Notes under the pieces: generated by a model
Database searches by the model: none
What the model was told of the DNA's origin: nothing
Seen by the model: only the letters and a program-made list of their open reading frames with translations
Translations under genes and position numbers: made by a program
Assembly: GCA_001657395.1 (NCBI GenBank)
Contig: LYSY01000001.1
Span: forward strand, 682,001 to 746,000
DNA length: 64,000 bases
From: Rhodospirillales bacterium BBD 1991-14
Lineage (GTDB): Bacteria > Pseudomonadota > Alphaproteobacteria > Kiloniellales > Kiloniellaceae
Direction of reading: 5' to 3'
Part shown: positions 1 to 8,874 of the stretch, one piece after another
Layout of the letters: each line of letters starts with the position of its first letter
Position numbering within the stretch: the stretch's first letter is position 1

Positions 1-2
1 TC

Positions 3-3000
3 AGCGGCGGGGCGCACAACGATGTGCTGAGCGGCGGCGCCGGTGCAGATGTCTTGCAGGGTGGTAGCGGCAACGATCTGCTGTACGGCGAACTGGATGA
101 CGACAGCCTTGCCGGGGATGCCGGCAACGACACCCTTTATGGAGGGGCCGGTAACGATACGGCCGTTTTCAGCGGCGACCGGGCCGACTATCAGGTCACC
201 GACCTGGGTGGGGGCGCGATAGAAGTCACCGACCTGCGGGTCGGCAGTCCCGATGACACTGACATTCTCTTCGATGTGGAGAATCTGCAGTTTGCCGACG
301 GCACGGTCACCGCGGAGGAAGCCCTGTCGCCGGACGCGGTCGAGGGCGCCCATCTTCTGAAGGTTCTGGCGGACGGTTCGGTTTCCGGGGATCTGGACAC
401 GGTGACGGTCGCGGTGAGCCTGGTCACCGACGTGGCCCACGGCGCCCTCACCCTCAACGCCGACGGCACCTACAGCTACACGCCGACCATCGGCTTCACC
501 GGCGTCGACAGCTTCGTCTATCTCGACGACGGGGTCGAGCGGACGGTGCGCATCGAGGTCGGACTGGCCGGCACGGGCCCGGCGCAGCTGGTGAACAACC
601 TGACCGGCGAGGCGGAGTCCTCGGCCGACCTGATTGCGCTGTCCGGCGGCGGCTATCTGGTCACCTGGGTGGTCTCGAGCAGTGCCGCCAACCAGGGCGT
701 CTTTGCCCAGCGTTTCGACGCCCAGGGCAACGAGGTCGGCGCTGAGATCTTCATTCCCAAGCCTGGGAACCCCAACGTCTCAGCCTTCAACCCGACGGCC
801 ACCGAACTGGCCGATGGCACCTTCGTGCTGCTCTGGCAGTTCGGCAATGCCAACGACCCGGGCCTGCGGGCCCTGCGCTACGCGGCCGACGGTACACAGC
901 TCAGCGTCAGCGAGGTGGACATCGACGGCGGGCCGCGCGGCGAGCGCTCGCCGGAGATCACGGCGCTGGACGACGGCGGCTACGCGGTGGTCTGGGACCG
1001 CAATCAGGACTTCGACGACATCCTGGTGCGGAGCTTCGATGCGGACGGGACACCGCGGACGGTGGCGTTGTCGCTGGATGCCGGGGGGAACAATTCTGTT
1101 CCGGTGATCGAGACCCTGCCGGGCGGCGAGTTCCTGGTGGTCTGGGTGGCCAACAGCGGGTCCGATGTGGTGGCGCAGCGTTTCGATGCGGCGACGGGCA
1201 CGGCGATTGCCGGCGGCGACAGTGTGCTGGCGACGGCGGCGGTCGGCCAGGCGATCGGCACGGTGGATGTCGCCTTCCTGGCCAGCGACAACTACGTGGT
1301 GACCTGGTCGGAGAGCAATGCGGACGGCGACGGCTTCGGGCTGCTGATGCGGGCTTTCAACCCGGACGGCACGCCGCTGGGCGCGGCCTCAGCGGTGAAC
1401 ACGAACCAGACGGGCGACCAGCTCACCCCCTCGGTGACCGAACTGCCCGGCAGCGGCGGAAACTTCCTGGTGACCTGGGTGTCCAGCGTCGGTGTGCTGG
1501 GCAGCGAGATCCGGGCGCAGGCCTTCACCGACCACGGCACGCCCCTGGGCGACGAGTTCCTGGTCTCGGTGGGGCTCGGCGGCGACCAGACCGATCCCGA
1601 GGTGGCGGTTCTGGAGGACGGCCGTCTGGCCTTCAGCTGGAGCGGCCCGGACGACACCGGCGACGGGATCTACACCCGCATCGTCTCGCTGGGCACTGAC
1701 CTGCACGACAACCTGCAGGGCGACGGCCAGGCCGACTACCTGCTGGGCTTCGGCGGGGCGGACGTGCTCACCGGCAACGACGGCGATGACGTTCTGGTCG
1801 GCGGCGCCGGCAACGACAGCCTGACCGGCGGCCTCGGTGAAGACACAGCGGTGTTCAGCGGCAACTTCGCCGACTACCTGATCACCGACCTGGGCGGCGG
1901 CAGCTACGAAGTCATGGACCTGCGCACCGGCAGTCCGGACGGCACCGACCTGCTGGTCGGTGTCGAGGCTCTGCAGTTTGCCGACCAGCTGGTCGACCTG
2001 ACGGCCACGGTGGCGGTTCAGGGCGACCATCTTCTGCGTGTGCTGGCGGACGGTTCGGTTTCGGGCGACCTGGGCCTCACCGGTCCGCCTTTGAGCCTGG
2101 TGAGCGACGTGGCAAATGGGTCCCTCACCTTCAATGCCGACGGCACCTACAGCTATACGCCGAACATGGGCTTCAGCGGCTTCGACAGCTTCGTCTACGA
2201 AGGCGGCGGGGTCGAGCGGACGGTGCGCATCGAGGTGGGTCTGGCCGGCACCGGTCCGGCGCAGCTTGTGAACAACCTGACCGGCGAGGCGGAGTCCTCG
2301 GCCGACCTGACTGCGCTGTCCGGCGGCGGCTATCTGGTGACCTGGGTGGTCTCCAGCAGTGCCGGCAACCAGGGCGTCTTCGCCCAGCGCTTCGATGCCC
2401 AGGGCAACGAGGTGGGCGCAGAGATCTTCATTCCCAAGCCGGGGGCCCCGAACGTCTCGGCCTTCAACCCGACGGCCACCGAACTGGCCGATGGCACCTT
2501 CGTGCTGCTCTGGCAGTTCGGCAATGCCAACGATCCGGGGCTGCGGGCCCTGCGCTACGCTGCCGACGGCACGCAACTCAGCGTCAGCGAAGTGGACATC
2601 GACGGCGGGCCGCGCGGCGAGCGCATGCCGGAGATCACGGCACTGGACGACGGCGGCTACGCGGTGGCCTGGGACCGCACGGACGACCAGGGCAACGACG
2701 ACATCCTGGTGCGGAGCTTCGATGCGGACGGGACGCCGCGCACGACCGCGCTGTCGCTGGATGTGGGGACGACCAACAAGGCGCCTGCAATCCTGACGCT
2801 GCCGGGCGGCGAATTCCTGGTTGCCTGGGTCGCCGACGGGGGCACGGAAATCGCCGGCCAGCGCTTTGACGCGACAACCGGCCAGCCGCTGCCAGGGGGG
2901 CCCTTGACCCTGGCGGCGCTGGCCGTCGGAGAGCCGGCGGGAACGGTCGACCTTGCTTTCCTGGAGGGCGGACGGATCCTCGCCGTATGGTCGCAGAGCA

Positions 3001-3818
3001 ATGGCGACGGCGACGGCTTCGGGCTGAAGATGCGGACCTTCAACCCGGACGGGACACCGGCGACCGGTATCTTCGGGGTCAATGAGGCAACCGCCGGGGA
3101 TCAGCTGACGCCCTCCGTGACGGAACTGCCGGGGAACGGCAGCTTCCTGGTGACCTGGGTTACGGATGATGGAATCTCGGACAGCGGGATCTATGCCCGC
3201 GCCTTCACCAACAACGGCATCCCCGTGGGCGAAGAGTTCCTGGTTTCCGCCGGCGTCAGCGGCGCCCAGACCAATCCCGAGGTGGCGGTTCTGGAGGACG
3301 GCCGTCTGGCCTTCAGCTGGAGCGGCCCGGACGACACCGGCGACGGGATCTACACCCGCTTGATGTCGCTCGGCACCGACTTGCACGACAACCTGCAGGG
3401 TGACGGCCAGGACGACTACATTCTGGGCTTCGCCGGCGCCGATGTGCTCGTCGGCAACGGCGGCGACGACACCCTTTCCGGCGGCGCGGGCGCCGACACG
3501 CTGATCGGCGGCGCCGGCAACGACGTCTTCGTCTTCAGCGGTGAGAGCGGCAGCCTCTTCCAGTCCGGCGATCTGATCGACGGCTTCGACGCCACCGGCG
3601 CCGACAGCATCGACCTGGACGCCTTGCTCGACAGCTTTGCAATCGCCGATGTCGACCGCAGTACGCGCGTCGAGGTCCAGCAGGCCGGGACGGGCCAGGA
3701 CGCCGTGATCGCTCTGGATACCAATGGTGATGGTGTCTTCAACGGCGTGGTCGCCACCGTCATCAACGTGACCGGCGATCTGGACCAGAACGACCTGAAT
3801 CTTGGCACACTGGTCTAG
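3..3818 (+). CDS. RTX-type secreted exoprotein with internal tandem duplication, 5' end outside window
   Basis: The frame is already open at base 3 with RTX glycine/aspartate nonapeptides (GGAGADVL, GNDLLYG, GAGNDT), so the true start lies upstream; the GTG at base 24 is only the first start-like codon inside the window. From that codon the order is: RTX repeats (residues 1-52), a cadherin/tandem-95-like domain (about 105-180, motif DGTYSYTP), several copies of a roughly 50-residue beta repeat of the type GYLVTW...GVFAQRFDAQG (190-560), RTX (563-612), a second copy of the same arrangement (620-1120), RTX (1123-1160) and a C-terminal domain rich in Asp, Leu and Phe. That last part resembles the C-terminal secretion target of type I (HlyBD/TolC) exoproteins. 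Such proteins bind calcium outside the cell and are often adhesins or surface proteins. No enzyme domain is visible in this part and no secretion genes are in the window. The class is secure; the function is not. Confidence 0.9.
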   Translation, partial: SGGAHNDVLSGGAGADVLQGGSGNDLLYGELDDDSLAGDAGNDTLYGGAGNDTAVFSGDRADYQVTDLGGGAIEVTDLRVGSPDDTDILFDVENLQFADGTVTAEEALSPDAVEGAHLLKVLADGSVSGDLDTVTVAVSLVTDVAHGALTLNADGTYSYTPTIGFTGVDSFVYLDDGVERTVRIEVGLAGTGPAQLVNNLTGEAESSADLIALSGGGYLVTWVVSSSAANQGVFAQRFDAQGNEVGAEIFIPKPGNPNVSAFNPTATELADGTFVLLWQFGNANDPGLRALRYAADGTQLSVSEVDIDGGPRGERSPEITALDDGGYAVVWDRNQDFDDILVRSFDADGTPRTVALSLDAGGNNSVPVIETLPGGEFLVVWVANSGSDVVAQRFDAATGTAIAGGDSVLATAAVGQAIGTVDVAFLASDNYVVTWSESNADGDGFGLLMRAFNPDGTPLGAASAVNTNQTGDQLTPSVTELPGSGGNFLVTWVSSVGVLGSEIRAQAFTDHGTPLGDEFLVSVGLGGDQTDPEVAVLEDGRLAFSWSGPDDTGDGIYTRIVSLGTDLHDNLQGDGQADYLLGFGGADVLTGNDGDDVLVGGAGNDSLTGGLGEDTAVFSGNFADYLITDLGGGSYEVMDLRTGSPDGTDLLVGVEALQFADQLVDLTATVAVQGDHLLRVLADGSVSGDLGLTGPPLSLVSDVANGSLTFNADGTYSYTPNMGFSGFDSFVYEGGGVERTVRIEVGLAGTGPAQLVNNLTGEAESSADLTALSGGGYLVTWVVSSSAGNQGVFAQRFDAQGNEVGAEIFIPKPGAPNVSAFNPTATELADGTFVLLWQFGNANDPGLRALRYAADGTQLSVSEVDIDGGPRGERMPEITALDDGGYAVAWDRTDDQGNDDILVRSFDADGTPRTTALSLDVGTTNKAPAILTLPGGEFLVAWVADGGTEIAGQRFDATTGQPLPGGPLTLAALAVGEPAGTVDLAFLEGGRILAVWSQSNGDGDGFGLKMRTFNPDGTPATGIFGVNEATAGDQLTPSVTELPGNGSFLVTWVTDDGISDSGIYARAFTNNGIPVGEEFLVSAGVSGAQTNPEVAVLEDGRLAFSWSGPDDTGDGIYTRLMSLGTDLHDNLQGDGQDDYILGFAGADVLVGNGGDDTLSGGAGADTLIGGAGNDVFVFSGESGSLFQSGDLIDGFDATGADSIDLDALLDSFAIADVDRSTRVEVQQAGTGQDAVIALDTNGDGVFNGVVATVINVTGDLDQNDLNLGTLV

Positions 3819-3830
3819 TCGGTAAAACAG

Positions 3831-3862
3831 GGGGCGGTGGTGCCGGACAGGCACGCCGCCCC
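3831..3862. terminator. Bidirectional stem-loop terminator between convergent genes
   Basis: GGGGCGG at 3831-3837 pairs with CCGCCCC at 3856-3862, and GTGCC pairs with GGCAC inside it, leaving a small internal bulge and a GGACA loop. It lies 12 bp after the RTX stop codon and is followed by TTCTGT on the plus strand and by CTGTTTT on the minus strand. The T tracts are weak, so termination is inferred from position and stem strength. Confidence 0.55.
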
Positions 3863-3876
3863 TTCTGTCGTGCGCG

Positions 3877-4371
3877 CTACACCTGCGCCGCTATCCAGAC
3901 ACCGCCGAACAGGGCCGCGCCGTAGACCACGTGGTTGACCAGGGCCACCAGCGGCGGCATCCAGGGCTTGGGCGCCAGCCGTCCCATGACGCCGATGCCC
4001 AGGCCGGGCTGCATGATGAACCAGGGGATGACGACCGAGGCGGCACCGAAGACAAGGCCATTCAGTAAGGTCGCCGGCCGCTCCAGGATGAAGACCATCA
4101 GTCCTAGATAGGCAAAGCCGTAAGCGACGCCGATCAGGTAATGCATAATCCAGCCGATGGCCGCCTCCCCCGGGACCGCCGCGGTCTCGGCGATCGGCCG
4201 GTGGATCAGCCGGCCGCGCGGGATGTAGGCGAACCAGCGCCCGATAAGGCCCCAGTTTGCGGCCGGAACACCGGCCACGGCCTGGAGCAGGCGCTGCCAG
4301 AGATCGAGCACCACGGTTGCGAGAATGCCGGCAACGACGGCCTGCAGAATGAAGCTTCCGGCGGGTATCAC
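3877..4371 (-). CDS. DUF2938 family integral membrane protein
   Basis: This is a 164-residue hydrophobic protein with four probable membrane segments, around residues 5-25, 75-97, 102-122 and 140-160. Length and pattern fit the DUF2938 family of unknown function; the conserved-looking features are an N-terminal helix followed by DLWQRL, then GWIMHY and a late NHVVYGA. The start is GTG at 4371, preceded by AAGGA. The beta-hydroxyacid dehydrogenase gene ends 55 bp upstream on the same strand, so the two may share a transcript. I cannot give a biochemical role. Confidence 0.75.
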   Translation of the reverse strand: MIPAGSFILQAVVAGILATVVLDLWQRLLQAVAGVPAANWGLIGRWFAYIPRGRLIHRPIAETAAVPGEAAIGWIMHYLIGVAYGFAYLGLMVFILERPATLLNGLVFGAASVVIPWFIMQPGLGIGVMGRLAPKPWMPPLVALVNHVVYGAALFGGVWIAAQV

Positions 4372-4426
4372 AGAACGTCCTTCCCTCGCCGCGGCGACCA
4401 GGGTCAGCAGATAAAGGCGGTTGGGA

Positions 4427-5296
4427 TCAGTCTTGGGCCATGAGGTGCATCAGACTGGAGGTGTCCCAGCGATTGCCGCCGCGGGCCTGGATCTGGGCAT
4501 AGAACTGGTCCACCAGCGCCGTGACCGGCAGTCGCGCACCGTTGTTCTGCGCCTCGGCCAGGCAGATCCCGAGATCCTTGCGCATCCAGTCGACGGCGAA
4601 GCCGAAGTCGAACTTTCCTGCGCACATCGTTGTGGCGCGGTTGTCCATCTGCCAGGACTGGGCTGCACCCTTGGAGATGACTTCGATCACCTTTTCCATG
4701 TCGAGGCCCGCCTTCTGGCCGAAGTTCATGCCTTCGGAGAGCCCTTGAAGCAGACCGGCGATGCAGATCTGGTTCACCATCTTGGTGAGCTGGCCGGCAC
4801 CCACGGGCCCCATCAGGGTGACCGCCCGGGCGAAGGCCTCGATCGCCGGACGGGCCCTGTCGAAGGCGCCCTGGTCGCCGCCGCACATCACGGTGAGTTG
4901 GCCGTTTTCCGCGCCCGCCTGACCGCCGGAGACCGGTGCATCGACGAAGGCGATGCCGCTTTCCGCGCCCTTGGCCGCCAGTTCGCGCGCCACCTCGGCC
5001 GATGCGGTCGTGTTGTCGACCAGGATGCTGCCCTCGCCCATTCCGGCAAAAGCACCCTCCGGGCCCAGGATGACGCCGCGCAGGTCGTCGTCGTTGCCGA
5101 CGCAGGAAAACACGATCTCTGCGCCGGCGGCCGCTTCGCGCGGCGTTGCCGCAGCGCTGCCCTTGTGCTGGCCGGTCCAGGTCTGTGCCTTTGCCGGCGT
5201 GCGGTTGTAGACCGTTACGTCATGGCCGGCAGCGGCCAGGTGTCCGGCCATGGGAAACCCCATGACCCCAAGCCCGATGAAGGCAACCTTGGTCAT
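4427..5296 (-). CDS. NAD(P)-dependent beta-hydroxyacid dehydrogenase (3-hydroxyisobutyrate / tartronate-semialdehyde reductase family)
   Basis: The 289-residue protein has an N-terminal Rossmann fold (GLGVMG at 8-13) and an all-helical C-terminal domain. The family substrate loop is present as DAPVSGGQAGA (119-129), and the catalytic lysine is K172 in GQLTKMVNQ. The family oxidises or reduces 3-hydroxyacids such as 3-hydroxyisobutyrate or tartronate semialdehyde with NAD(P); the sequence alone does not separate these. The ATG at 5296 is chosen because it begins the canonical MTKVAFIGLG start; the frame stays open upstream to 5614, but that stretch is Arg/Ser-rich and not protein-like. The upstream 244 bp (5297-5540) lie between divergent genes and probably hold the promoters; I see no clear motif. 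Confidence 0.88.
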   Translation of the reverse strand: MTKVAFIGLGVMGFPMAGHLAAAGHDVTVYNRTPAKAQTWTGQHKGSAAATPREAAAGAEIVFSCVGNDDDLRGVILGPEGAFAGMGEGSILVDNTTASAEVARELAAKGAESGIAFVDAPVSGGQAGAENGQLTVMCGGDQGAFDRARPAIEAFARAVTLMGPVGAGQLTKMVNQICIAGLLQGLSEGMNFGQKAGLDMEKVIEVISKGAAQSWQMDNRATTMCAGKFDFGFAVDWMRKDLGICLAEAQNNGARLPVTALVDQFYAQIQARGGNRWDTSSLMHLMAQD

Positions 5297-5540
5297 CGTC
5301 GACGTCTCGCTTCTGCTCTGCTGTGAACTCTGTCGTAGGATGGATGGCGACTGGCCGGGAGCGTAAAGAGAGCGGCTGCGGCCTGCAAGGCGCCACAGCG
5401 CAGACCAGGGTTGCACGGCGAAGCGTACAGGCGAGCGCGAGGCGGCCCCGAAGGCATGTGCCACAGGTTGCCGCGAATTTCCCATCTGTGCCAGGATGCG
5501 GTGCCGGCGGAAGCTGGACCGAAGGCAGTGGTGGGGAGCC

Positions 5541-5927
5541 ATGCTCAGAGTTGCGACATTTGCCGGCAAGGGCCGGGGCGTCGAGGCAACCCGGGCGATC
5601 GCCTGCGGCACCATGATGGAACGGGCGCCGGGTCTAAGGCTGCCGGGCCATCAGCGGCAGCTGATCGACCAGACGGGCCTTTTCCCATACTACTTTGCCG
5701 AGCCCGCCGCTTTCACGGCCGGCGCGGCATACGATTGTCTTATGGCCTTCGGGTGTCTGACCTGCTGCAACCACGCCGACGACCCCAATGCAGCCGTCAC
5801 CTGGACCGAGGACAGCATCGGCCTCTGGGCCGAACTCCATGCTTTGAGGCACATTGCCGAAGCGGAAGAAGTAACGCTCCGCTACACCAACATATCCGAG
5901 TATCGCGCAGCGGACCTGTTTATCTAA
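5541..5927 (+). CDS. Small SET-domain protein (putative lysine methyltransferase)
   Basis: The 128-residue protein consists of little more than a SET fold. The first strand has GKGRGVEATRAI, matching the GRGVFATRDI-type start of SET domains. The middle carries NHADDPNAAV, corresponding to the NHSCDPN S-adenosylmethionine/knot motif, and the end has EEVTLRYT, corresponding to EELTYDY. The usual catalytic tyrosine region is therefore close to Y119 (EEVTLRYT). There is no pre-SET or cysteine-rich post-SET region. The ATG at 5541 follows GGGGAG and is preferred to the in-frame ATG at 5496. SET proteins methylate protein lysines; in bacteria targets are mostly unknown (ribosomal proteins, secreted effectors, DNA-binding proteins). 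It stands alone, with different functions on both sides. Confidence 0.82.
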   Translation: MLRVATFAGKGRGVEATRAIACGTMMERAPGLRLPGHQRQLIDQTGLFPYYFAEPAAFTAGAAYDCLMAFGCLTCCNHADDPNAAVTWTEDSIGLWAELHALRHIAEAEEVTLRYTNISEYRAADLFI

Positions 5928-6095
5928 CGGCGCGATTACTAAGCCTCCCTATCACCTGTAAGTATATGTCCCGCCGAGACTTTCCGTGTCTGGAAAGGAA
6001 AATTAAACGTACTCTGTGATTGAATTCCAGCTTCGGCGGGCATGTAGGGCCCGCACGTCCGCTGGGCGTAAACGGGGGCGATTGGGACCTTTTCA

Positions 6096-6671
6096 ATGAC
6101 TTCATCAGGACCGCAGGCCTTGGCATCGACAGCCGATGACGCCGCCGTCTCGCCCGATGGGGCCGTGGCCAAGGCCCCCAATGCCGATACCCGCCCAGCC
6201 TTCACCGGTACCTACCGCTTGCTGGTCAAAGGCAAGAACATCAACGAAGACACTCTGCTGGCGACAGATTATCTGAACCATTTCAATGAAATAATCATGC
6301 TTCTTGAGATGGTTCCTTCGATGCCCGAGTGCTTTGAGGACTGCCAGGAATGGCAGCCGAAGGACTACGCCGACCATTTCCGGGACAGCTGCTTTTCGGA
6401 CGCGGAACTGGCCATTCTGGCCTATGAGAACGCTCCGACGAACTACCGGCAGGCCTTTGACGCCACGGTTGATCAAATGAACCGCCTGATTGCCGACTCC
6501 ATGCCGAAGATCAAGGCTGCCGTCGATGCCGGTGAGGAAGGCCCTCTGCAAATGACCGTGGAGGGAGTCACCCGCAGGCTTCAGAGCTTCGTCGACGTCG
6601 CCTCTTCGATCATCAACGGCAACATGGACACCCTGGATCAGACCCAGATCGACAGCGTGATGAACGGTTGA
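6096..6671 (+). CDS. Hypothetical acidic protein of 191 residues
   Basis: I do not recognise a named family. Residues 1-35 are low-complexity (Ala, Asp, Pro, Thr) and look disordered. Residues 38-191 look folded and mainly helical, with no signal peptide and no membrane segment. Notable short blocks are DYLNHFNEII, MPECFEDCQEW (two cysteines) and DHFRDSCFSD. The net charge is clearly negative. The ATG at 6096 has only a weak GGGA upstream. The preceding 168 bp (5928-6095) contain a local AT-rich patch at 5930-6025 that may hold its promoter. It is probably a cytosolic protein, with function open. Confidence 0.7.
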   Translation: MTSSGPQALASTADDAAVSPDGAVAKAPNADTRPAFTGTYRLLVKGKNINEDTLLATDYLNHFNEIIMLLEMVPSMPECFEDCQEWQPKDYADHFRDSCFSDAELAILAYENAPTNYRQAFDATVDQMNRLIADSMPKIKAAVDAGEEGPLQMTVEGVTRRLQSFVDVASSIINGNMDTLDQTQIDSVMNG

Positions 6672-6715
6672 TCCGTTCCGGGGGGCGCCTCCTCTCTTCG
6701 TCTTTGGCAGCCGCC

Positions 6716-8209
6716 TCAGGCCCGATGCAGCTGATCGCCGCCGGGTCGCCTGTCGATCAGTCTCCGCAAGGCCTGCAGGCCCGGCAGGATGCTTTCCGGC
6801 TTCACCGATGAAAAGCCCAGACGCATGAAATTGCGCGGCGGCTTCTTGGAAAGAAAGTGCAAAGACCCGGGCTCGATCACGATCCCCTCGCCCAGGGCTT
6901 CGCGGGCCAGGACGTCCGTATCCAGGCTGCGCGGTCCTTCGAGCCAGAAGCTCGTGCCGCCGCAGGACGGGCGCGGTGCGAACTGCGGCAGATACTTGGC
7001 CAGCCCCTCCCCCATGATTTCCCAGCGCGTGCGGAAGTCGCGCTGAAGGCGGTGCACCAGGGCGTCGTAGTGACCGCCGGCAATGAACAGCGCCATGGTG
7101 CGCTGGTTGTTGGTGGCCGGGTGGCGCAGCATCAGGCGGCGCAGCATGCGCGCCTCGTGAATGAACTCCTCGGCCCCCACCATGTAGCCCATGCGCAGAC
7201 CCGGACCGAGATACTTGGAGAAGCTGCCGATGTAGATGACGCGGCCGGAGCGGTCCATGGCCTTCAGCGCCGTGGTGGGTGCGTGCAGGAAGTTCGCCTC
7301 CGCCTCGTAGTCGTCCTCGATCACCAGGAAGTCGGATTTCTGGGCGCGCTCCAACAGCGCCATGCGCCGCTCCAGAGGCAGGGTGACGGTGGTGGGCGAC
7401 TGGTGACTCGGCGTCACGTAAGCGCAGGCGCAGCCGTCAAGGCGGTGGTCCACCACGATCCCTTCCTGGTCGACCGGTATGGGGCGGACCTGGGTGCCGT
7501 TGAGCGCGAAGATGTTGCGCGTATCGACATAGCCCGGGTTTTCCACTGCCAGCGTCCGCCCCGGCCCCGCCAGCAGTTCGGCGATCAGGAAGAGCGCGTT
7601 CTGCGCCCCCAGGGTGATGAGGATCTCCGAGGGCGCGGCCTTGATGCCGCGGCGCGGCAGCACGCGGGTCCTGATCTCCTCGATCAGACGGGAGTCGTCC
7701 TCGTTGAAGTTGTCTTCGGTCCACTTCTGGATTGCCTCGACGCCCAGTGCCTGGCGCGAGCACATGCGCCAGGTCGAAACCGGAAAGAGGTTCGGGTCCG
7801 GCTGGCCGTAGATGAAGGGATAGGGATAGCGCCGCCAGTTCCGCGGCTTCTCCACATGGACAAGCTCCGAGGGGCGCAGGCGCAGGCGGTGCCACCAGTC
7901 GACCGACTGGCCAGCCTCCGGTTCCGGAAAGCCGGCCTTGGTCTCTGTCTGCTGGAACACCATGTCCGTGTTGACGAAGTAGCCAACGCGCTCCCGCGAG
8001 ACCAGCAGGCCCTCGTCGGCCAGCGCCTGATAGGCCAGCACCACGGTGTTGCGCGAGACCCCCAGCGACTGGGCGAGGCGGCGGCAGGACGGCAGGGGAT
8101 CGCTGCCCGAGAGGCGTCCGTCGATGATGGCATCGATCAGCTGACGACGCAGCTGGGCCTGCAGCCCCAGATCGCTGTCGTGCCGCACGGGAAAGATGAA
8201 GTCGCGCAT
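6716..8209 (-). CDS. MocR/GabR-type GntR regulator with aminotransferase-like domain
   Basis: The 497-residue protein fuses a GntR winged helix (about residues 12-75, with LAQSLGVSRNTVVLAYQ as recognition region) to a fold-type I aminotransferase domain (about 110-480). The PLP lysine is in SFSKYLGPGLRMGY and the aspartate that pairs with the pyridine nitrogen is in VIEDDYEAE. MocR regulators use PLP and an amino ligand (GABA, taurine, pyridoxal) to switch transcription, usually of neighbouring amine or vitamin genes. Here it lies on the opposite strand, 665 bp upstream of the polyamine-type ABC importer, so amine-responsive control of that operon is possible but inferred. Length and motifs are complete. 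Confidence 0.87.
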   Translation of the reverse strand: MRDFIFPVRHDSDLGLQAQLRRQLIDAIIDGRLSGSDPLPSCRRLAQSLGVSRNTVVLAYQALADEGLLVSRERVGYFVNTDMVFQQTETKAGFPEPEAGQSVDWWHRLRLRPSELVHVEKPRNWRRYPYPFIYGQPDPNLFPVSTWRMCSRQALGVEAIQKWTEDNFNEDDSRLIEEIRTRVLPRRGIKAAPSEILITLGAQNALFLIAELLAGPGRTLAVENPGYVDTRNIFALNGTQVRPIPVDQEGIVVDHRLDGCACAYVTPSHQSPTTVTLPLERRMALLERAQKSDFLVIEDDYEAEANFLHAPTTALKAMDRSGRVIYIGSFSKYLGPGLRMGYMVGAEEFIHEARMLRRLMLRHPATNNQRTMALFIAGGHYDALVHRLQRDFRTRWEIMGEGLAKYLPQFAPRPSCGGTSFWLEGPRSLDTDVLAREALGEGIVIEPGSLHFLSKKPPRNFMRLGFSSVKPESILPGLQALRRLIDRRPGGDQLHRA

Positions 8210-8311
8210 GATCCTTTTGCCTGCTAAGAGCGCTCAGTACAGGCCAGATTAGGGGCCCTGAGAGGGCGGCTCAAGCCTGCCCCTGCATGGCAATCCGGCC
8301 GCTTCTTCTAC

Positions 8312-8689
8312 CTAAGGTTCCCGCTCGCCCCGCGCTATGGCGCGGAAATGGCGGCTGGCGCTCTCGCCCTCGTCCCGGCACCACGCCCTGAAGCCGCCCA
8401 GGCCGCGATTGCGCCACTCCTCGTCGGCTTGCACCCAGCCTTTGATCCGCTGACGCCGGGCCGCCTCGGCATCCAGGCCCGCGCGTTCGGTGATGGCCGC
8501 CAGTTCGCGGCGGAAGCCCCGCTCGACCTCCAGGTCCAGAGTCCCGCAATAGCTTGTAACAGCGTAGTCATAATCCACTCGGGTCAGACCGCGTTCCGTA
8601 GCGAGCGCCGGCGGTGCGGCGGCGAGCAGAGCGGTGGCGGTCGAAATGGCTGCAAATCCAGGCAACTTAAGGCTGGAGGTGAACCACAT
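8312..8689 (-). CDS. Small secreted protein with two cysteines, unknown function
   Basis: The predicted 125-residue product has a signal peptide (MWFTSSLKL, then a hydrophobic run ending near APPALA, residues 1-31) followed by a charged helical mature part of about 94 residues. The mature part has two cysteines, in SYCGTLD and AWCRDEG, that could form one disulphide in the periplasm. The ATG at 8689 is preferred over the longer frame to 8809, because GAGGA sits 9 nt before it and the signal peptide then begins at residue 1. It is divergent from the solute-binding protein gene at 8875. I do not recognise the family. Confidence 0.6.
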   Translation of the reverse strand: MWFTSSLKLPGFAAISTATALLAAAPPALATERGLTRVDYDYAVTSYCGTLDLEVERGFRRELAAITERAGLDAEAARRQRIKGWVQADEEWRNRGLGGFRAWCRDEGESASRHFRAIARGEREP

Positions 8690-8874
8690 GTGGCGGGTCC
8701 TCGAGGTCAAAGACGGACTGGCACCATGGGTGCCGAGGAGTTGGCCTTGACACCTTTCGAAGCCCACTGCCAGAGTTGGCCTAGGCTCTATCGCTATAGC
8801 GCAAATCAATCAATAAATCGCCTGTCCGGGTCCGGGCGGCTATCCACACGGCATTGTCTGAGGGGAGAACGAGC

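Noticed and set aside
24-200. Short glycine-rich DNA repeats as a CRISPR array or tandem repeat element.
   Set aside because: They encode RTX nonapeptides in frame; spacing and variation are those of protein repeats.
1389-3854. An 821-codon open frame antisense to the RTX gene.
   Set aside because: It mirrors the high-GC codon pattern of the RTX gene and has no domain; the plus-strand repeats are clearly the coding ones.
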